Positions 1 to 10,014 are shown, numbered from the stretch's first letter. The stretch is 64,000 bases of DNA from Paraburkholderia sp. UYCP14C (GCF_004197395.1 NZ_SELS01000006.1:1-64000), one strand, 5' to 3'. Translations and numbers: made by a program. The notes: a model not told the origin generated them from the letters alone.

Positions 1-77
1 TGGCGGAGTGGACGGGACTCGAACCCGCGACCCCCGGCGTGACAGGCCGGTATTCTAACCGACTGAACTACCACTCC
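1..77 (-). tRNA. tRNA-Asp (GTC)
   Basis: The reverse complement folds as a standard 77-nt tRNA with an encoded CCA end, a GGTTCGAGTCCC T-arm and the anticodon loop CTGTCAC, which gives anticodon GTC (Asp). It lies 56 nt downstream of tRNA-Val on the same strand, so the two are probably cotranscribed. Its 3' CCA coincides with the window edge. Confidence 0.97.
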
Positions 78-133
78 TTATACTGCGCTTTTGCTACGTT
101 CGCTGCTTAAAACACTGCCGCCGAATCTGAAAC

Positions 134-209
134 TGGTGGGTGCTGAGAGGCTCGAACTCCCGACCTACGCCTTGTAAGGGCGCCGCTCTACCAACTGAGC
201 TAAGCACCC
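134..209 (-). tRNA. tRNA-Val (TAC)
   Basis: The reverse complement is a 76-nt cloverleaf with acceptor stem GGGTGCT/AGCACCC, an encoded CCA and anticodon loop CTTACAA, which gives anticodon TAC (Val). It sits between hupB and tRNA-Asp, all on the minus strand. No terminator is evident between hupB and this gene, so read-through from hupB is possible. Confidence 0.97.
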
Positions 210-310
210 GTTTCGTGATTCAGTGCCTGATGTGTTTCCTGCTTTGCGGAAGCTCTCCCCGTGAACCGTTCATGCAACCGGGTTAAGCAATTCCTCAACC
301 AGCAAGCCCA

Positions 311-583
311 TTAGTTTAGCGCATCCTTCAGAGCTTTGCCAGGCCTAAATTTAGGAACCTTTGCTGCCTTGATTTTGATCGCTGCGCCCGTGCGCGGATT
401 GCGTCCGGTGCGCGCGGTGCGCTTGCCGACCGCGAACGTGCCAAAGCCGACCAACGTGACCGAATCACCCTTCTTCAACGTGTTTTTGACACCCGCGATG
501 ACTGCATCGAGCGCACGGCCGGCCGCAGCCTTTGAAATGTCGGCTTGCTGTGCGATGTGATCGATCAATTCCGTCTTGTTCAT
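311..583 (-). CDS. hupB: Nucleoid-associated protein HU-beta
   Basis: This 90-residue protein is full length for the HU family of small dimeric DNA-bending proteins that compact the nucleoid. It has the hallmark GFGTF core at residues 46-50 and the DNA-intercalating arm with R61-N62-P63 (RNPRTG), and ends in the usual Lys-rich helix. The start is preceded by a G-rich Shine-Dalgarno stretch. It lies downstream of lon on the same strand, the usual order in beta- and gamma-proteobacteria. The lon terminator lies between, so hupB is probably transcribed from its own promoter in the 388-bp gap. Confidence 0.97.
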   Translation of the reverse strand: MNKTELIDHIAQQADISKAAAGRALDAVIAGVKNTLKKGDSVTLVGFGTFAVGKRTARTGRNPRTGAAIKIKAAKVPKFRPGKALKDALN

Positions 584-971
584 CCAAACCCCCGTGAATG
601 TTTATTGGCAATCATGGCAGTGCTTTCCAGCACCTCCCGCCACGCGGCCGACGCGAACGCCAGGCCGCCCCATTAGAAGCGGCCGAAACCCTTGTGTCAA
701 CCGGGGTTGAGCCTGATCGGAGTGGTTTTAGAGGGGTGCTTTCATCACTGCATGTTGCAGCGGAAAGACTGGCGATGCGACGCAACGATGCGCGGATGAT
801 GCGCTGCCTGGAATGTGGGAATTTCGTCGAAGAGCGCAACATGCTCGGTGCATGACAAGGTCATACGGGCAATAAAAAACCCGCGGATTTGACCGCGGGT
901 TTTCTGGTTCAGCGAGCGACAGTGCTGCTGGATGCTTTTGGCGTCAGCGCATTCTCATATGCGCTCCGACC
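584..971. other. Intergenic region between lon and hupB
   Basis: This 388-bp gap holds the lon terminator at its right end (871-905) and must carry the hupB promoter. Open frames on either strand here (for example 598-855 plus) lack a ribosome binding site and show no recognisable family, so I do not call a gene. Confidence 0.6.
871..905 (-). terminator. Rho-independent terminator of lon
   Basis: Read on the minus strand, a 9-bp GC-rich stem AACCCGCGG/CCGCGGGTT with a 6-nt loop is followed by TTTTTTATT. It begins about 70 bp past the lon stop codon and is oriented for lon transcripts. Confidence 0.9.
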
Positions 972-3392
972 TCAGTGCTTGACGACGTCCGTCGCGGCAT
1001 CCTTGCCCGGTTCAGCCCCAACCGGCGCCGAGGGCTTCGGTTCTTCTTCCGGTAACGCCTGCGGCACACGTTCGAGCGCAAGTTCGAGCACCTTGTCGAT
1101 CCAGCGGACCGGCACGATCTCGATCGCGTTCTTCACGTTGTCCGGAATTTCCGTCAAGTCCTTGACGTTCTCTTCCGGAATCAGCACCAGCTTGATGCCG
1201 CCGCGATGCGCCGCCAGCAGTTTCTCCTTCAGGCCGCCGATCGGCAGGACTTCACCACGCAACGTGATTTCGCCCGTCATCGCGACATCGGCGCGCACCG
1301 GAATACCGGTCAGCACGGACACCAGCGCCGTCGTCATCGCGATACCAGCCGAAGGACCATCTTTCGGCGTCGCGCCTTCCGGCACGTGAATGTGAATGTC
1401 CTGCTTCTCGAACGCTTCGTCCTTGATGCCAAGACGACGCGAACGCGAACGCACGACCGAGCGCGCCGCTTCGACGGATTCCTTCATCACGTCGCCGAGC
1501 GAACCCGTGCGGATCACATTGCCCTTGCCCGGCATCACCGCGGCTTCGATGGTCAGCAGATCGCCGCCCACTTCCGTCCATGCGAGACCCGTAACCTGGC
1601 CCACCTGATTTTCCTTCGCCGCCAGACCGAAGTCGTACTTGCGCACGCCGAGGAAGGTGTCGAGATTGCTGCCGTCGACCTTCACCGCGCCTTCCGCCTT
1701 CTTCAGCAGAAGCATCTTCACGACCTTGCGGCAAATCTTCGACACTTCACGCTCGAGCGAACGCACGCCCGCTTCACGCGTGTAGTAGCGAATGATGTCG
1801 CGGATCGCAGATTCCGTTACATCGACCTCGCCGTCCTTGAGGCCGTTGTTCTTCTTCTGCTTCGGCAACAGATAACGCTGCGCGATGCTGACCTTCTCGT
1901 CTTCCGTATAGCCGGACAGACGGATCACTTCCATCCGGTCGAGCAGCGGCGGCGGAATGTTCAGCGAGTTCGACGTCGCGACGAACATCACGTCCGACAG
2001 ATCGAAGTCGACTTCGACGTAGTGATCGGCAAACGTATGGTTCTGTTCCGGATCGAGCACTTCGAGCAGCGCCGACGACGGATCGCCGCGGAAATCCTGG
2101 CCCATCTTGTCGACTTCGTCGAGCAGGAAGAGCGGATTGCGCACGCCGACCTTGGTCAGGCTCTGCAGGATCTTGCCCGGCATCGAACCGATGTACGTAC
2201 GACGGTGGCCGCGAATCTCGGCTTCGTCACGCACGCCGCCCAATGCCATGCGCACGAACTTGCGGTTCGTCGCGCGCGCGATCGACTGGCCGAGCGAAGT
2301 CTTACCGACACCCGGAGGCCCAACGAGGCACAGGATCGGCGCCTTGACCTTGTCGACACGTTGCTGGACCGCGAGATACTCGAGAATGCGTTCCTTCACC
2401 TTCTCGAGACCAAAGTGGTCTTCGTCGAGCACGCGCTCCGCATTCGACAGGTCGTTGTTGACCTTGCTCTTCTTGCGCCACGGCAAGCCGATCAGCGTGT
2501 CGATGTAGTTGCGCACGACCGTCGCTTCCGCCGACATCGGCGACATCAGCTTGAGCTTCTTCAGCTCGGCGTCGGCCTTCTTCTTCGCTTCCTTCGGCAT
2601 GCGGGCAGCCGTGATGCGCTTCTCGAGTTCCTCGAGATCCGCACCTTCTTCGCCCTCGCCAAGCTCCTTCTGGATCGCCTTGACCTGTTCGTTCAGGTAG
2701 TACTCGCGCTGGCTCTTCTCCATCTGACGCTTCACGCGCCCACGGATGCGCTTTTCGACCTGCAGGATGTCGATCTCGGCTTCGAGTTGCGCGAGCAGAT
2801 GCTCGAGCCGTTCGATCACCGGGAACATCTCGAGGATGTGCTGCTTCTGGTCGAGCTTGAGCGGCAGATGCGCCGCGATCGTGTCGGCGAGACGCCCGGC
2901 CTCGTCGATACCCGACAGCGACGTCAGAATCTCCGGCGGGATTTTCTTGTTCAGCTTCACATACTGGTCGAACTGCGACACGATCGCGCGACGCAGCGCT
3001 TCGGTTTCAGCGCTGTCGGCGTGGTCGGGTTCGAGCGGCATGACTTCGCACGAGAACTGCGTTTCCTGTTCTTCGATGGAAAGCGTCTTCGCGCGCTGCA
3101 AGCCTTCGACGAGCACCTTCACGGTACCGTCGGGCAGTTTCAGCATCTGCAGGATGTTGGCGATACACCCTACTTCGTACATGTCCTTTTCGGTCGGCTC
3201 ATCTTTCGCAGCCGTTTTCTGGGCGACGAGCATGATGTGCTTGCCGCCTTCCATCGCTGCTTCGAGAGCCTTGATCGACTTCGGGCGGCCTACGAAGAGC
3301 GGAATCACCATGTGCGGGAAAACGACTACGTCGCGCAGCGGGAGCAGCGGCAGCGTAATGCGTTCCGGCGGGAGGAGTTGGGTTCCTGACAT
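972..3392 (-). CDS. lon: ATP-dependent protease La (Lon)
   Basis: This 806-residue protein is full length for Lon A, the cytoplasmic AAA+ serine protease that degrades misfolded and selected regulatory proteins. The N-terminal substrate-binding domain ([19 protein letters not shown]) occupies about residues 13-205. The AAA+ module has Walker A GPPGVGKT at 358-365 (K364) and a Walker B-type LLDEVDKM. The protease domain carries the catalytic Ser in DGPSAG (S681) and the Lys of the dyad at K724 in [19 protein letters not shown] lies just upstream of the ATG. It follows clpX on the same strand, but clpX has its own terminator and lon its own candidate promoter. Confidence 0.98.
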   Translation of the reverse strand: MSGTQLLPPERITLPLLPLRDVVVFPHMVIPLFVGRPKSIKALEAAMEGGKHIMLVAQKTAAKDEPTEKDMYEVGCIANILQMLKLPDGTVKVLVEGLQRAKTLSIEEQETQFSCEVMPLEPDHADSAETEALRRAIVSQFDQYVKLNKKIPPEILTSLSGIDEAGRLADTIAAHLPLKLDQKQHILEMFPVIERLEHLLAQLEAEIDILQVEKRIRGRVKRQMEKSQREYYLNEQVKAIQKELGEGEEGADLEELEKRITAARMPKEAKKKADAELKKLKLMSPMSAEATVVRNYIDTLIGLPWRKKSKVNNDLSNAERVLDEDHFGLEKVKERILEYLAVQQRVDKVKAPILCLVGPPGVGKTSLGQSIARATNRKFVRMALGGVRDEAEIRGHRRTYIGSMPGKILQSLTKVGVRNPLFLLDEVDKMGQDFRGDPSSALLEVLDPEQNHTFADHYVEVDFDLSDVMFVATSNSLNIPPPLLDRMEVIRLSGYTEDEKVSIAQRYLLPKQKKNNGLKDGEVDVTESAIRDIIRYYTREAGVRSLEREVSKICRKVVKMLLLKKAEGAVKVDGSNLDTFLGVRKYDFGLAAKENQVGQVTGLAWTEVGGDLLTIEAAVMPGKGNVIRTGSLGDVMKESVEAARSVVRSRSRRLGIKDEAFEKQDIHIHVPEGATPKDGPSAGIAMTTALVSVLTGIPVRADVAMTGEITLRGEVLPIGGLKEKLLAAHRGGIKLVLIPEENVKDLTEIPDNVKNAIEIVPVRWIDKVLELALERVPQALPEEEPKPSAPVGAEPGKDAATDVVKH

Positions 3393-3425
3393 TTCATTTC
3401 CCCATGAGTGGAATCAGTTCGTTCG

Positions 3426-3455
3426 ATAGGTGAGGCCAGCAGAAAATATTGCAAG
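3426..3455 (-). promoter_or_regulatory. lon: Candidate heat-shock (sigma-32-like) promoter of lon
   Basis: On the minus strand, CTTGCAA (3455-3449) and CCTCACCTAT (3435-3426) are separated by 13 nt. This resembles the sigma-32 pattern CTTGAA / CCCCATNT, and it lies about 35 bp upstream of the lon start codon. Heat-shock control of lon is known in other proteobacteria; the match here is imperfect and is my inference. Confidence 0.3.
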
Positions 3456-3473
3456 CCTCCGCGTGTGGGAAAA

Positions 3474-3503
3474 GTTCAGTGACTCCGAAGGTTCAGTGAC
3501 TCC
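3474..3503. repeat. 13-bp direct repeat upstream of lon
   Basis: GTTCAGTGACTCC occurs at 3474-3486 and again at 3491-3503, separated by GAAG (17-bp period). It lies between the clpX terminator and the candidate lon promoter, so it could be a recent short duplication or a tandem binding site. No known motif was recognised. Confidence 0.8.
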
Positions 3504-3540
3504 ATAGTTGAGAACAACCAGCCTGACCACACGATAAACG

Positions 3541-3575
3541 AAAAAGCCGTTCACGTCGCCATGAACGGCTTTTTT
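3541..3575 (-). terminator. Rho-independent terminator of clpX
   Basis: An 11-bp stem AAAGCCGTTCA/TGAACGGCTTT with an 8-nt loop is flanked by A and T runs. It begins 18 bp after the clpX stop and, read on the minus strand, ends in a T tract. It separates clpX from lon. Confidence 0.9.
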
Positions 3576-3593
3576 GCAGAACCCGAAAGCCGA

Positions 3594-4865
3594 TCAGTTC
3601 GAACCCGCGACTTTCGGCGCGTCTTCATAGATCAGCAGCGGTTTGCCGTCGCCGTCGATAACGTTGTCGTCGATGATGACCTTGCTGACACCTTTCATTT
3701 GCGGCAGGTCGTACATTACATCGAGCAACGCCTGCTCCAGAATCGAACGCAGACCCCGTGCCCCGGTCTTGCGACGGATCGCCTTGCGCGCCACGGCCTG
3801 CAACGCGGCGGGCCGGATTTCGAGCTCGACGCGCTCCATGCTGAAGAGCTTGTGATACTGCTTGACCAGCGCATTCTTCGGTTCGACGAGAATCTTCATC
3901 AGCGCCGCTTCGTCGAGCTTGCCGAGCGTGGCGACCACCGGCAGACGGCCGATCAGTTCCGGAATCAGGCCGAACTTGATCAGATCTTCCGGCTCCACCT
4001 CGCGAAGCACTTCGCCGGCATCGCGGTCCTGCTTGCTCTTCACGCTCGCGCCGAAACCGATCCCGGTCTTCTCGGTGCGATCGACAATGACCTTCTCGAG
4101 ACCGTCGAACGCGCCGCCGCAGATGAACAGGATGTTGGTCGTATCGACCTGGATGAAGTCCTGGTTCGGATGCTTACGGCCACCTTGCGGCGGCACCGAC
4201 GCCATCGTGCCCTCCACCAGCTTCAGCAGAGCTTGCTGTACGCCTTCGCCCGACACGTCGCGCGTAATGGACGGGTTGTCGGACTTGCGGCTGATCTTGT
4301 CGATTTCGTCGATGTAGACGATGCCACGCTGGGCTTTGTCCACCTCGTAATTACAATTCTGCAGCAGCTTCTGAATGATGTTCTCGACGTCTTCACCGAC
4401 ATAGCCGGCTTCCGTCAGCGTGGTCGCGTCGGCGATCACGAACGGCACGTTAAGAAGGCGCGCGAGCGTCTGCGCGAGCAGCGTCTTGCCGGAGCCGGTC
4501 GGGCCGATCAGCAGGATGTTGCTCTTCGACAGCTCGATTTCGTCCTTCTTGTCGAGATGCTTGAGGCGCTTGTAGTGGTTGTAGACCGCGACTGCGAGGA
4601 TTTTCTTCGCGCGTTCCTGACCGATCACGTACTGGTCGAGAATTTCGCGGATTTCCTGTGGAGTCGGCAGGTCGGACTTGGACAAGCCCGCCTCGATGCC
4701 CGCGCCTGCGGCCTCGTCGCGGATGATTTCGTTGCATAGGTCGATACATTCATCGCAGATGAATACCGACGGGCCAGCGATCAGTTTTTTGACCTCATGC
4801 TGGCTCTTGCCGCAAAACGAGCAATACAACAGCTTTTCGCTGTTAGAACCTTTCTTGTCCGCCAT
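3594..4865 (-). CDS. clpX: ClpXP protease ATP-binding subunit ClpX
   Basis: This 423-residue AAA+ unfoldase feeds substrates to ClpP. The N-terminal C4 zinc-binding domain has C15, C18, C37 and C40. Walker A is GPTGSGKT at 121-128 (K127), followed by Walker B (YIDEIDK) and the sensor-2 segment [11 protein letters not shown] near the C-terminus. Length matches the family (E. coli 424). It lies directly downstream of clpP, 196 bp apart on the same strand, the usual clpP-clpX order. The short intergenic distance without a visible terminator suggests cotranscription with clpP. Confidence 0.98.
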   Translation of the reverse strand: MADKKGSNSEKLLYCSFCGKSQHEVKKLIAGPSVFICDECIDLCNEIIRDEAAGAGIEAGLSKSDLPTPQEIREILDQYVIGQERAKKILAVAVYNHYKRLKHLDKKDEIELSKSNILLIGPTGSGKTLLAQTLARLLNVPFVIADATTLTEAGYVGEDVENIIQKLLQNCNYEVDKAQRGIVYIDEIDKISRKSDNPSITRDVSGEGVQQALLKLVEGTMASVPPQGGRKHPNQDFIQVDTTNILFICGGAFDGLEKVIVDRTEKTGIGFGASVKSKQDRDAGEVLREVEPEDLIKFGLIPELIGRLPVVATLGKLDEAALMKILVEPKNALVKQYHKLFSMERVELEIRPAALQAVARKAIRRKTGARGLRSILEQALLDVMYDLPQMKGVSKVIIDDNVIDGDGKPLLIYEDAPKVAGSN

Positions 4866-5061
4866 AGATGTGTGAGCCTCCGGACACCGGATTACATAAT
4901 ACGCCGTTTGACCCCGCCACGTAGTTTGGGCGCGGCAGGGCTAGTGAGCACGATAACGGCGTTTGCCGCAGACGCCCGGACGGAAGTTGAACATTCACAA
5001 CCGACCCGATGACGGTTTTGCCGCAACCGCGGGCAAAACAACAGGGCAAAACCGTACCAGA

Positions 5062-5715
5062 TCAGGGACGCTTGTGCGCCACCTGGTCGACGAGGCCGTA
5101 CGCCTGCGCGTCATCACCGGACATAAAATTGTCGCGGTCGGTGTCGCGCGCGATACGCTCGACAGGCTGACCCGTGTGGTGCGCGAGCAGATGGTTCAGC
5201 CGATCCTTCAGGTACAGGATTTCACGCGCCTGGATTTCGATGTCCGACGCCTGGCCCCGAGCGCCGCCGAGCGGCTGGTGAATCATCACGCGCGAATTCG
5301 GCAGCGCGAAACGCTTGCCCTTCGCACCGGCCGCGAGCAGGAACGCGCCCATGCTCGCCGCGAGCCCCATACACAGCGTCGAGACGTCCGGCTTGATGAA
5401 CTGCATCGTATCGTAGATCGCCATACCCGCAGACACGGAGCCGCCCGGGCTGTTGATGTAAAAGTAGATGTCCTTGTCCGGATTCTCGCTTTCGAGAAAC
5501 AGCATCTGCGCAACCACCAGATTGGCCGTCTGGTCGTTCACTTCGCCCACGAGGAACACGATGCGTTCCTTCAGCAGACGCGAATAAATATCATACGAGC
5601 GCTCGCCCCGGCCGCTCGTTTCCACGACGATCGGCACCAGACCGAGTGCCTGCGCTTCGAGATCCCGGGACGACTGGGAGGTCAACGTGTCCAGCATTTG
5701 GGCGCGAAAGGTCAT
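5062..5715 (-). CDS. clpP: ATP-dependent Clp protease proteolytic subunit
   Basis: This 217-residue protein is full length for ClpP, the tetradecameric serine peptidase that pairs with ClpX (encoded next) and ClpA. The catalytic triad is visible as S121 ([11 protein letters not shown]), H146 (RVMIHQP) and D195 (DTDRDNF), each offset by the same 24 residues from mature E. coli numbering, as expected for an N-terminal propeptide. It lies downstream of tig on the same strand, but a strong tig terminator separates them. Confidence 0.98.
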   Translation of the reverse strand: MTFRAQMLDTLTSQSSRDLEAQALGLVPIVVETSGRGERSYDIYSRLLKERIVFLVGEVNDQTANLVVAQMLFLESENPDKDIYFYINSPGGSVSAGMAIYDTMQFIKPDVSTLCMGLAASMGAFLLAAGAKGKRFALPNSRVMIHQPLGGARGQASDIEIQAREILYLKDRLNHLLAHHTGQPVERIARDTDRDNFMSGDDAQAYGLVDQVAHKRP

Positions 5716-5850
5716 GCAATGGATCCTTGTCTGGAAATATTCTGAATATTAGCTGCTGGACACAGGTTGGTGCGGCGAGCCCCGTATTCAAGTGCCGTCT
5801 TTGTGCGCACTGCACGCCCCGATCCGGCGCATCACACATTTTCACGGCAC

Positions 5851-5904
5851 AAAAAAACGGCGTGCGGGCCGTCGGTCGCTCCGACAGCCGGCACGCCGTT
5901 GCAG
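5851..5904 (-). terminator. Terminator downstream of tig
   Basis: A long hairpin has outer stem AACGGCGTGC/GCACGCCGTT and an inner GTCGG/CCGAC stem. On the minus strand it is followed by TTTTTTT. It lies a few bases after the tig stop codon and insulates clpP from tig read-through. Confidence 0.85.
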
Positions 5905-5910
5905 CGGCGC

Positions 5911-7257
5911 TTACGCTTGCGCCGTTGCGCTTGCCAGTTCTTCGAAGCTCACTTCCTTGTCCGTCACCTTGGCCTTGCTGAGGACGAAGTCGACGACGTT
6001 GGCTTCAACGACGTACGCTTCCATTTCAGCAAGACGTTGCTGGTTCGAATAATACCAGCGGACGACTTCCTTCGGGTCTTCGTAGCTTTTCGCGAATTCG
6101 TCGACTTCGGCACGGATCTGCTCCGGCTTCGCCTGCAGTTCGTTCGCCTTCACGAGTTCGGCCAGCACGAGGCCCAGCTTGACGCGGCGCTCGGCCTGCT
6201 CCTTGAACATCGCGGCCGGGATCGGCGCGTCCTTCGCGTTCGGCACGCCACGCTGCTCCAGATCCTGGCGAGCCATCGCGACGAGGCGCTCCTGATCCTG
6301 TTCGATCAGCGCGTTCGGCACGTCGAGTTCCGAGATCTTAAGCAGCGCGTCCATCACCTGGTTCTTGACGATGGCTTGCGTGCGGCGCTTCGCTTCGCGC
6401 TCGAGGTTGTCCTTGATTTCGCCGCGCATCTTGGTCAGATCGCCGTCTTCGATGCCGAGCGATTTCGCGAATTCGGCGTCGACTTCCGGCAGATGCGGCC
6501 ATTCGATCTTCTTCATCGTGATCGTGAATTGCGCCGTCTTGCCCGCCACTTCCTTGCCGTGGTAGTCGTCCGGGAACTTCAGATCGAATTCCTTCGCTTC
6601 GCCGACCTTCAGGCCGAGCGCCGCTTTTTCGAATTCCGGCAGCATGCGGCCTTCGCCGAGGACGAAGCCGAAGTCTTCGGCGCTACCGCCCTGGAATGCT
6701 TCACCGTCGAGCTTGCCGACGAAGTCGACCGTCACGCGGTCGCCGTCTTTGGCAGCCGTGTCCGCGCCACCGTCGCCGTGCTCGCCGGCTTCGCCGCGAG
6801 CGTGGAAGTGCACGCGCTGCTTGCGCAGGATGTCCAGCGTGCGGTCGATTTCCGCTTCGCTGATGCTGGTCGTGGTGCGCTCGATTTCAGCCGCGGCGAC
6901 ATCGCCCAGCTTCACTTCCGGGTACACCTCGAAAGTCGCGTCGAACGCGTAGCTGCCTTCGACGGCGTCGGCCTTCGGCGCGAAGCTCGGCTGGCCTGCG
7001 ACACGCAGGTTCTCGGCGCGGCTGATGTCGAAGAATTCCTTGCCGACCTTGTCGCTCAGCACTTCGGCTTCCACCTGGCCCGAATACTGTTGCGTCACCA
7101 TCTTGAGCGGCACCTTGCCCGGGCGGAAACCCGGCATGCGCACGTTCTTCGCGAGTTGACGGATACGCGAATCCACTTCCTTCTGCACGGCATCCTTCGG
7201 CAGGGAAATCGTCACGCGGCGTTCGAGCTTGCCGAGGTTTTCAACAACGTTAGCCAT
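5911..7257 (-). CDS. tig: Trigger factor (ribosome-associated chaperone)
   Basis: This 448-residue protein is a trigger factor, the chaperone that docks at the ribosomal exit tunnel. The ribosome-binding signature is present as GFRPGKVP at residues 43-50. The FKBP-like peptidyl-prolyl isomerase domain follows at about 160-250 ([34 protein letters not shown]), then the helical C-terminal arm domain. It is slightly longer than E. coli TF (432) because of a Gly/Asp/Ala-rich loop just before the isomerase domain ([15 protein letters not shown]). It heads the tig-clpP-clpX-lon block. Confidence 0.97.
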   Translation of the reverse strand: MANVVENLGKLERRVTISLPKDAVQKEVDSRIRQLAKNVRMPGFRPGKVPLKMVTQQYSGQVEAEVLSDKVGKEFFDISRAENLRVAGQPSFAPKADAVEGSYAFDATFEVYPEVKLGDVAAAEIERTTTSISEAEIDRTLDILRKQRVHFHARGEAGEHGDGGADTAAKDGDRVTVDFVGKLDGEAFQGGSAEDFGFVLGEGRMLPEFEKAALGLKVGEAKEFDLKFPDDYHGKEVAGKTAQFTITMKKIEWPHLPEVDAEFAKSLGIEDGDLTKMRGEIKDNLEREAKRRTQAIVKNQVMDALLKISELDVPNALIEQDQERLVAMARQDLEQRGVPNAKDAPIPAAMFKEQAERRVKLGLVLAELVKANELQAKPEQIRAEVDEFAKSYEDPKEVVRWYYSNQQRLAEMEAYVVEANVVDFVLSKAKVTDKEVSFEELASATAQA

Positions 7258-7829
7258 GGCTTCAATCGTCCTAAAATTATTCGAGCGAATCAGTTATCTT
7301 CTCCGTGCCGCCTGTCGATGTCGCTTCGCATCGATTAGCGCCGATTGCATCGCTGCGTACATCGATCCAGGCGCCTGCGCCGCGGGCTAGCAGGCCGCCG
7401 GCAACACGGTTGAGTCCAAAGAGCCGAATATTTTAGCAAACTATTTGCGCGCTAACCGGGATTCGATGATTGCATCGAGTTTTCCCTGCATTCCGGGCGT
7501 TTTGAGGGCCATTTTCGGGTAGTTTCGACACAGCGGGCGCGAGTTGCCGCTGGCATCGCCATCTGGTTTGCGGCGTGCGTAATTCGCCGCTGTTTCGTCA
7601 TGCAATACAAAGCTCGCGCGGATGCTCGCAAGCGGCCGCAGCCAACGCTTCGTGGCGGCGATCCCCCCTATGCCGTTCGACATATTCAGCCGGCGCCCCC
7701 ATGCTGATAAGCTAACGCACTCGGTCGGGCCACCGCCCGCAGCCGGTCGCCCGCAGCCGGTCGCCCGCAGCCGGTCGCTTCTTCCGCTCCAGCAACCGCT
7801 TACAACGACTCAAACCTATCAGAGACACC
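7258..7829. other. Intergenic region between divergent tig and the glycerate kinase gene
   Basis: This 572-bp gap must hold the promoters of both divergent genes and contains a 14-bp tandem repeat (7735-7776). An 80-codon minus-strand frame at 7441-7683 has no family resemblance and poor codon bias, so I do not call it. No RNA gene was recognised. Confidence 0.6.
7735..7776. repeat. Three tandem copies of a 14-bp unit
   Basis: The unit GCCCGCAGCCGGTC is present three times without interruption at 7735-7748, 7749-7762 and 7763-7776. It ends 53 bp before the glycerate kinase start codon. Short perfect tandem repeats of this kind can change copy number by slippage. Confidence 0.95.
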
Positions 7830-8975
7830 ATGCCGAATTCGTCGCCCTCGCCTGTCGTCGTCATCGCTCCCGATTCATTCAAAGGCTCGCTCAGCGCCGA
7901 ACAGGTCGCGCAGGCGATAGCAACGGGCATCCAGCGCGCACGCCCCGACGCCAGCGTGCGCATCTGTCCGATGGCCGATGGCGGCGAAGGCACGCTCGAC
8001 GCCATGCTCACGAGCGGCGGCGAGCGCCGCACGCTTAGCGTGCGCGGTGCAGCCGGCCCAACGCGCGAAGCGCTGACGGCCCTGCTCGCGGACGGCAGCG
8101 CAATCATCGAAACGGCGGAAATCGTCGGCATTACGGACCCCGTCGGCATGGGCGTACCGGTCGAGGCGCGCAGCACGCGCGGCATGGGCGAAGCGATTCG
8201 CGCGCTGCTCGACGCCGGCGTGCGGCGCTTCTTCGTCGCGCTGGGCGGCAGCAGTACCAACGACGGCGGCGCCGGCCTGCTGGCGGGTCTCGGCCTGCAA
8301 CTGTTCGACGCGCAAGGCAACGCGCTCGAAGGCACGCCCGAGCAGCTTGCGCGCGTGGCGCGAGTCGATGCATCGCTGCTCGACGCGCGGCTTGCCGATA
8401 CGCAGTTCGTCGGCATGTCGGACGTCGACAATCCGCTGACCGGCGAGCACGGCGCGACCGCGATCTTCGGTCCGCAAAAAGGCGTGAAGCCCGAACAGGT
8501 CGCACCGATCGACGCGGCGCTCGCGCGCTTTGCCGATCTGCTCGAAGCCGCGCTCGGCCGCACCGCGCGAGACCTGCCGGGTGCGGGCGCGGCGGGCGGC
8601 CTCGGCTTCGCATTGCACATGCTCGGCGCGCAGTTCGAGCCGGGCGCGGAAACCGTCGCGCGGCAAATCGGTCTCGATGCCGCGCTCGCGGGCGCCGACT
8701 GGTTGATCACCGGCGAAGGCCGCTCCGACGTGCAGACGCTGCACGGCAAGGCGCCGTTCATCGCGTGCGCGCATGCGCGAGCCGCGGGCGTGCCCGCCAC
8801 GCTGCTGTCCGGCGCGGTCGACTCCGCCGCGCTGCCGCGTCTTGCCGAATACTTCAGCGGCTGCTTTTCTCCGGCACCGGGGCCGATCACGCTCGACGTC
8901 GCGATTCGCGACGCGGCGCGCCTGCTCGCCAACGAGGCCGAGCAGTTGACGCGCCTGAAATACGGCGTGCGTTGA
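7830..8975 (+). CDS. glxK: Glycerate 2-kinase (GarK/GlxK family)
   Basis: This 381-residue protein matches the class II glycerate kinase family, which phosphorylates D-glycerate to 2-phosphoglycerate in glyoxylate and sugar-acid catabolism. It has the N-terminal VIAPDSFKGSLSAEQVA, the Gly-rich CPMADGGEGTLDAML, the FVALGGSSTNDGGAGLL segment and the C-terminal WLITGEGRSDVQTLHGKAP, in the expected order. Length is typical (about 380). A MarR-type regulator gene follows 63 bp downstream on the same strand. No glyoxylate carboligase or tartronate semialdehyde reductase gene is nearby, so the pathway cannot be assigned from context. The start ATG is the first in frame. Confidence 0.93.
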   Translation: MPNSSPSPVVVIAPDSFKGSLSAEQVAQAIATGIQRARPDASVRICPMADGGEGTLDAMLTSGGERRTLSVRGAAGPTREALTALLADGSAIIETAEIVGITDPVGMGVPVEARSTRGMGEAIRALLDAGVRRFFVALGGSSTNDGGAGLLAGLGLQLFDAQGNALEGTPEQLARVARVDASLLDARLADTQFVGMSDVDNPLTGEHGATAIFGPQKGVKPEQVAPIDAALARFADLLEAALGRTARDLPGAGAAGGLGFALHMLGAQFEPGAETVARQIGLDAALAGADWLITGEGRSDVQTLHGKAPFIACAHARAAGVPATLLSGAVDSAALPRLAEYFSGCFSPAPGPITLDVAIRDAARLLANEAEQLTRLKYGVR

Positions 8976-9038
8976 CCCGCGAAACGGCTGCCGCAACAAT
9001 CACAGCGCCACGACCGTTCCACTCATCACGGGGTGACC

Positions 9039-9488
9039 ATGAAGGACTCTGCCAAAGCCGGGCTCGAGCAGTTCCTCACGTATCGTCTGCATGTGCTGAA
9101 CAAACTGGCCGAGCGCGGCATCAGCGCGCGCTACGCGGCGAAGCTCGACGTGACGCTGCCTGAAGCGCGGGTGATCGCGGCGGTGGGATCGTTTGGACCG
9201 TTCTCGATCATGGATCTGGCACGCCATGCCAATCTCGACAAAAGCCAGGCAAGTCGCGCAGCCGAAGCGCTGATCCGGCAAGGACTCGTGCAGCGCGAGG
9301 CGAGCGCCATGGACGGTCGCGTCGTGCTGGTCTCGCTGACGCAGGAAGGCCGCGCGCTGTATCGCAAGGTGATGCCGATCGCGCGCAAGTGGAACGGCGA
9401 TATGTTCGACTGCCTCGACGAAGAAGAAAAGGCCGCGTTCGGCGCGGCGCTCGACAAGGTGATCAGCGCGATGAACGCGCGGGAGTGA
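9039..9488 (+). CDS. MarR-family transcriptional regulator
   Basis: This protein of 149 residues has the winged-helix MarR layout: a dimerisation helix at the N-terminus, the helix-turn-helix around ARHANLDKSQASRAAEALIRQGLV, and the wing REASAMDGRVVLVSLTQEGRALY at about residues 88-108. I use ATG 9039, preceded by GGGG, rather than the in-frame GTG at 9033, which overlaps that ribosome binding site. MarR proteins are usually repressors relieved by small aromatic ligands; the target here is unknown. Possible targets are the gene itself or the upstream glycerate kinase gene 63 bp away. Confidence 0.88.
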   Translation: MKDSAKAGLEQFLTYRLHVLNKLAERGISARYAAKLDVTLPEARVIAAVGSFGPFSIMDLARHANLDKSQASRAAEALIRQGLVQREASAMDGRVVLVSLTQEGRALYRKVMPIARKWNGDMFDCLDEEEKAAFGAALDKVISAMNARE

Positions 9489-9608
9489 TGTCGCGCGCCG
9501 AACCGGCCATGCCTGAGAGGAGCCGTTTCACGGCATCGGGCGGTGCATGTCAAAATTGAGCATTGGCCTACGCGCCGTCACCCCGCTTTCTCATCCAGGG
9601 ACGTTTCA

Positions 9609-9896
9609 GTGGACATCAACAAACAGCTCGCGGCACTCACCGCGTCCGAACTGCAGACCGCCGGCGCGAGCCAGGCGACCGCGATCGCGCTCAGCGTCGT
9701 ATTGCGTCATCTTCGTTCGCCGGAACTGGCGAAACTGCTGTCGTCGGCATTCGAAAATCATCAGGCGGTGATGCTGCAAACGCCGTGGCCGGACCAGATG
9801 CTGCAGGCGTTCGAGTCGACGCGCCGTTTCCTCGAAGGCGCCGCGCAAGCGGAATTGCCGGGCTCGCAGGAAGTGCCGGGAACACCGGGCGCCTGA
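9609..9896 (+). CDS. Small conserved protein of unknown function
   Basis: This 95-residue soluble protein starts at GTG 9609, which is preceded by AGGGA at a normal distance; the longer in-frame ATG upstream lacks a ribosome binding site. It begins VDINKQLAALTASELQTAG and is mostly predicted helix, ending in a Pro/Gly-rich tail. There are no Cys, signal peptide or membrane segments, and I recognise no domain. High GC3 supports coding. It is followed by a bidirectional terminator that it shares with the convergent tRNA-Leu. Confidence 0.75.
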   Translation: MDINKQLAALTASELQTAGASQATAIALSVVLRHLRSPELAKLLSSAFENHQAVMLQTPWPDQMLQAFESTRRFLEGAAQAELPGSQEVPGTPGA

Positions 9897-9961
9897 GTCA
9901 CGCGCTCGCGATGAAAGGCCGCGGAGCAACACGGCGGCCTTCCGGAAACCGCGCATAAAAG

Positions 9962-9998
9962 AAAAACCCCGTCGGTCCAAAGACTTGACGGGGTTTTT
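9962..9998. terminator. Bidirectional terminator between the unknown gene and tRNA-Leu
   Basis: The perfect 12-bp stem AAAAACCCCGTC/GACGGGGTTTTT with a 13-nt loop is flanked by A and T runs on both sides. It can therefore end both the plus-strand gene at 9609-9896 and the minus-strand tRNA-Leu. Confidence 0.9.
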
Positions 9999-10014
9999 CT
10001 TGACTACGAATAAA

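Noticed and set aside
1-209. Integration site of a genomic island in the tRNA-Val/tRNA-Asp pair
   Set aside because: No integrase, direct repeat of a tRNA 3' end or change of composition is visible in the window; the left side is out of view.
598-855. Short open frames between hupB and lon
   Set aside because: No ribosome binding site and no coding bias; the region fits a promoter plus terminator spacer.
1206-3389. Long plus-strand open frame (about 727 codons) opposite lon
   Set aside because: It is a shadow of lon caused by high GC3; the composition is Arg/His-rich with no family, and lon on the other strand has every family motif.
7441-7683. 80-codon minus-strand frame upstream of tig
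   Set aside because: Codon use is unlike the neighbours, there is no clear ribosome binding site and no family resemblance.
7735-7776. Possible CRISPR array
   Set aside because: The repeat units are contiguous with no spacers and there are no cas genes in the window.
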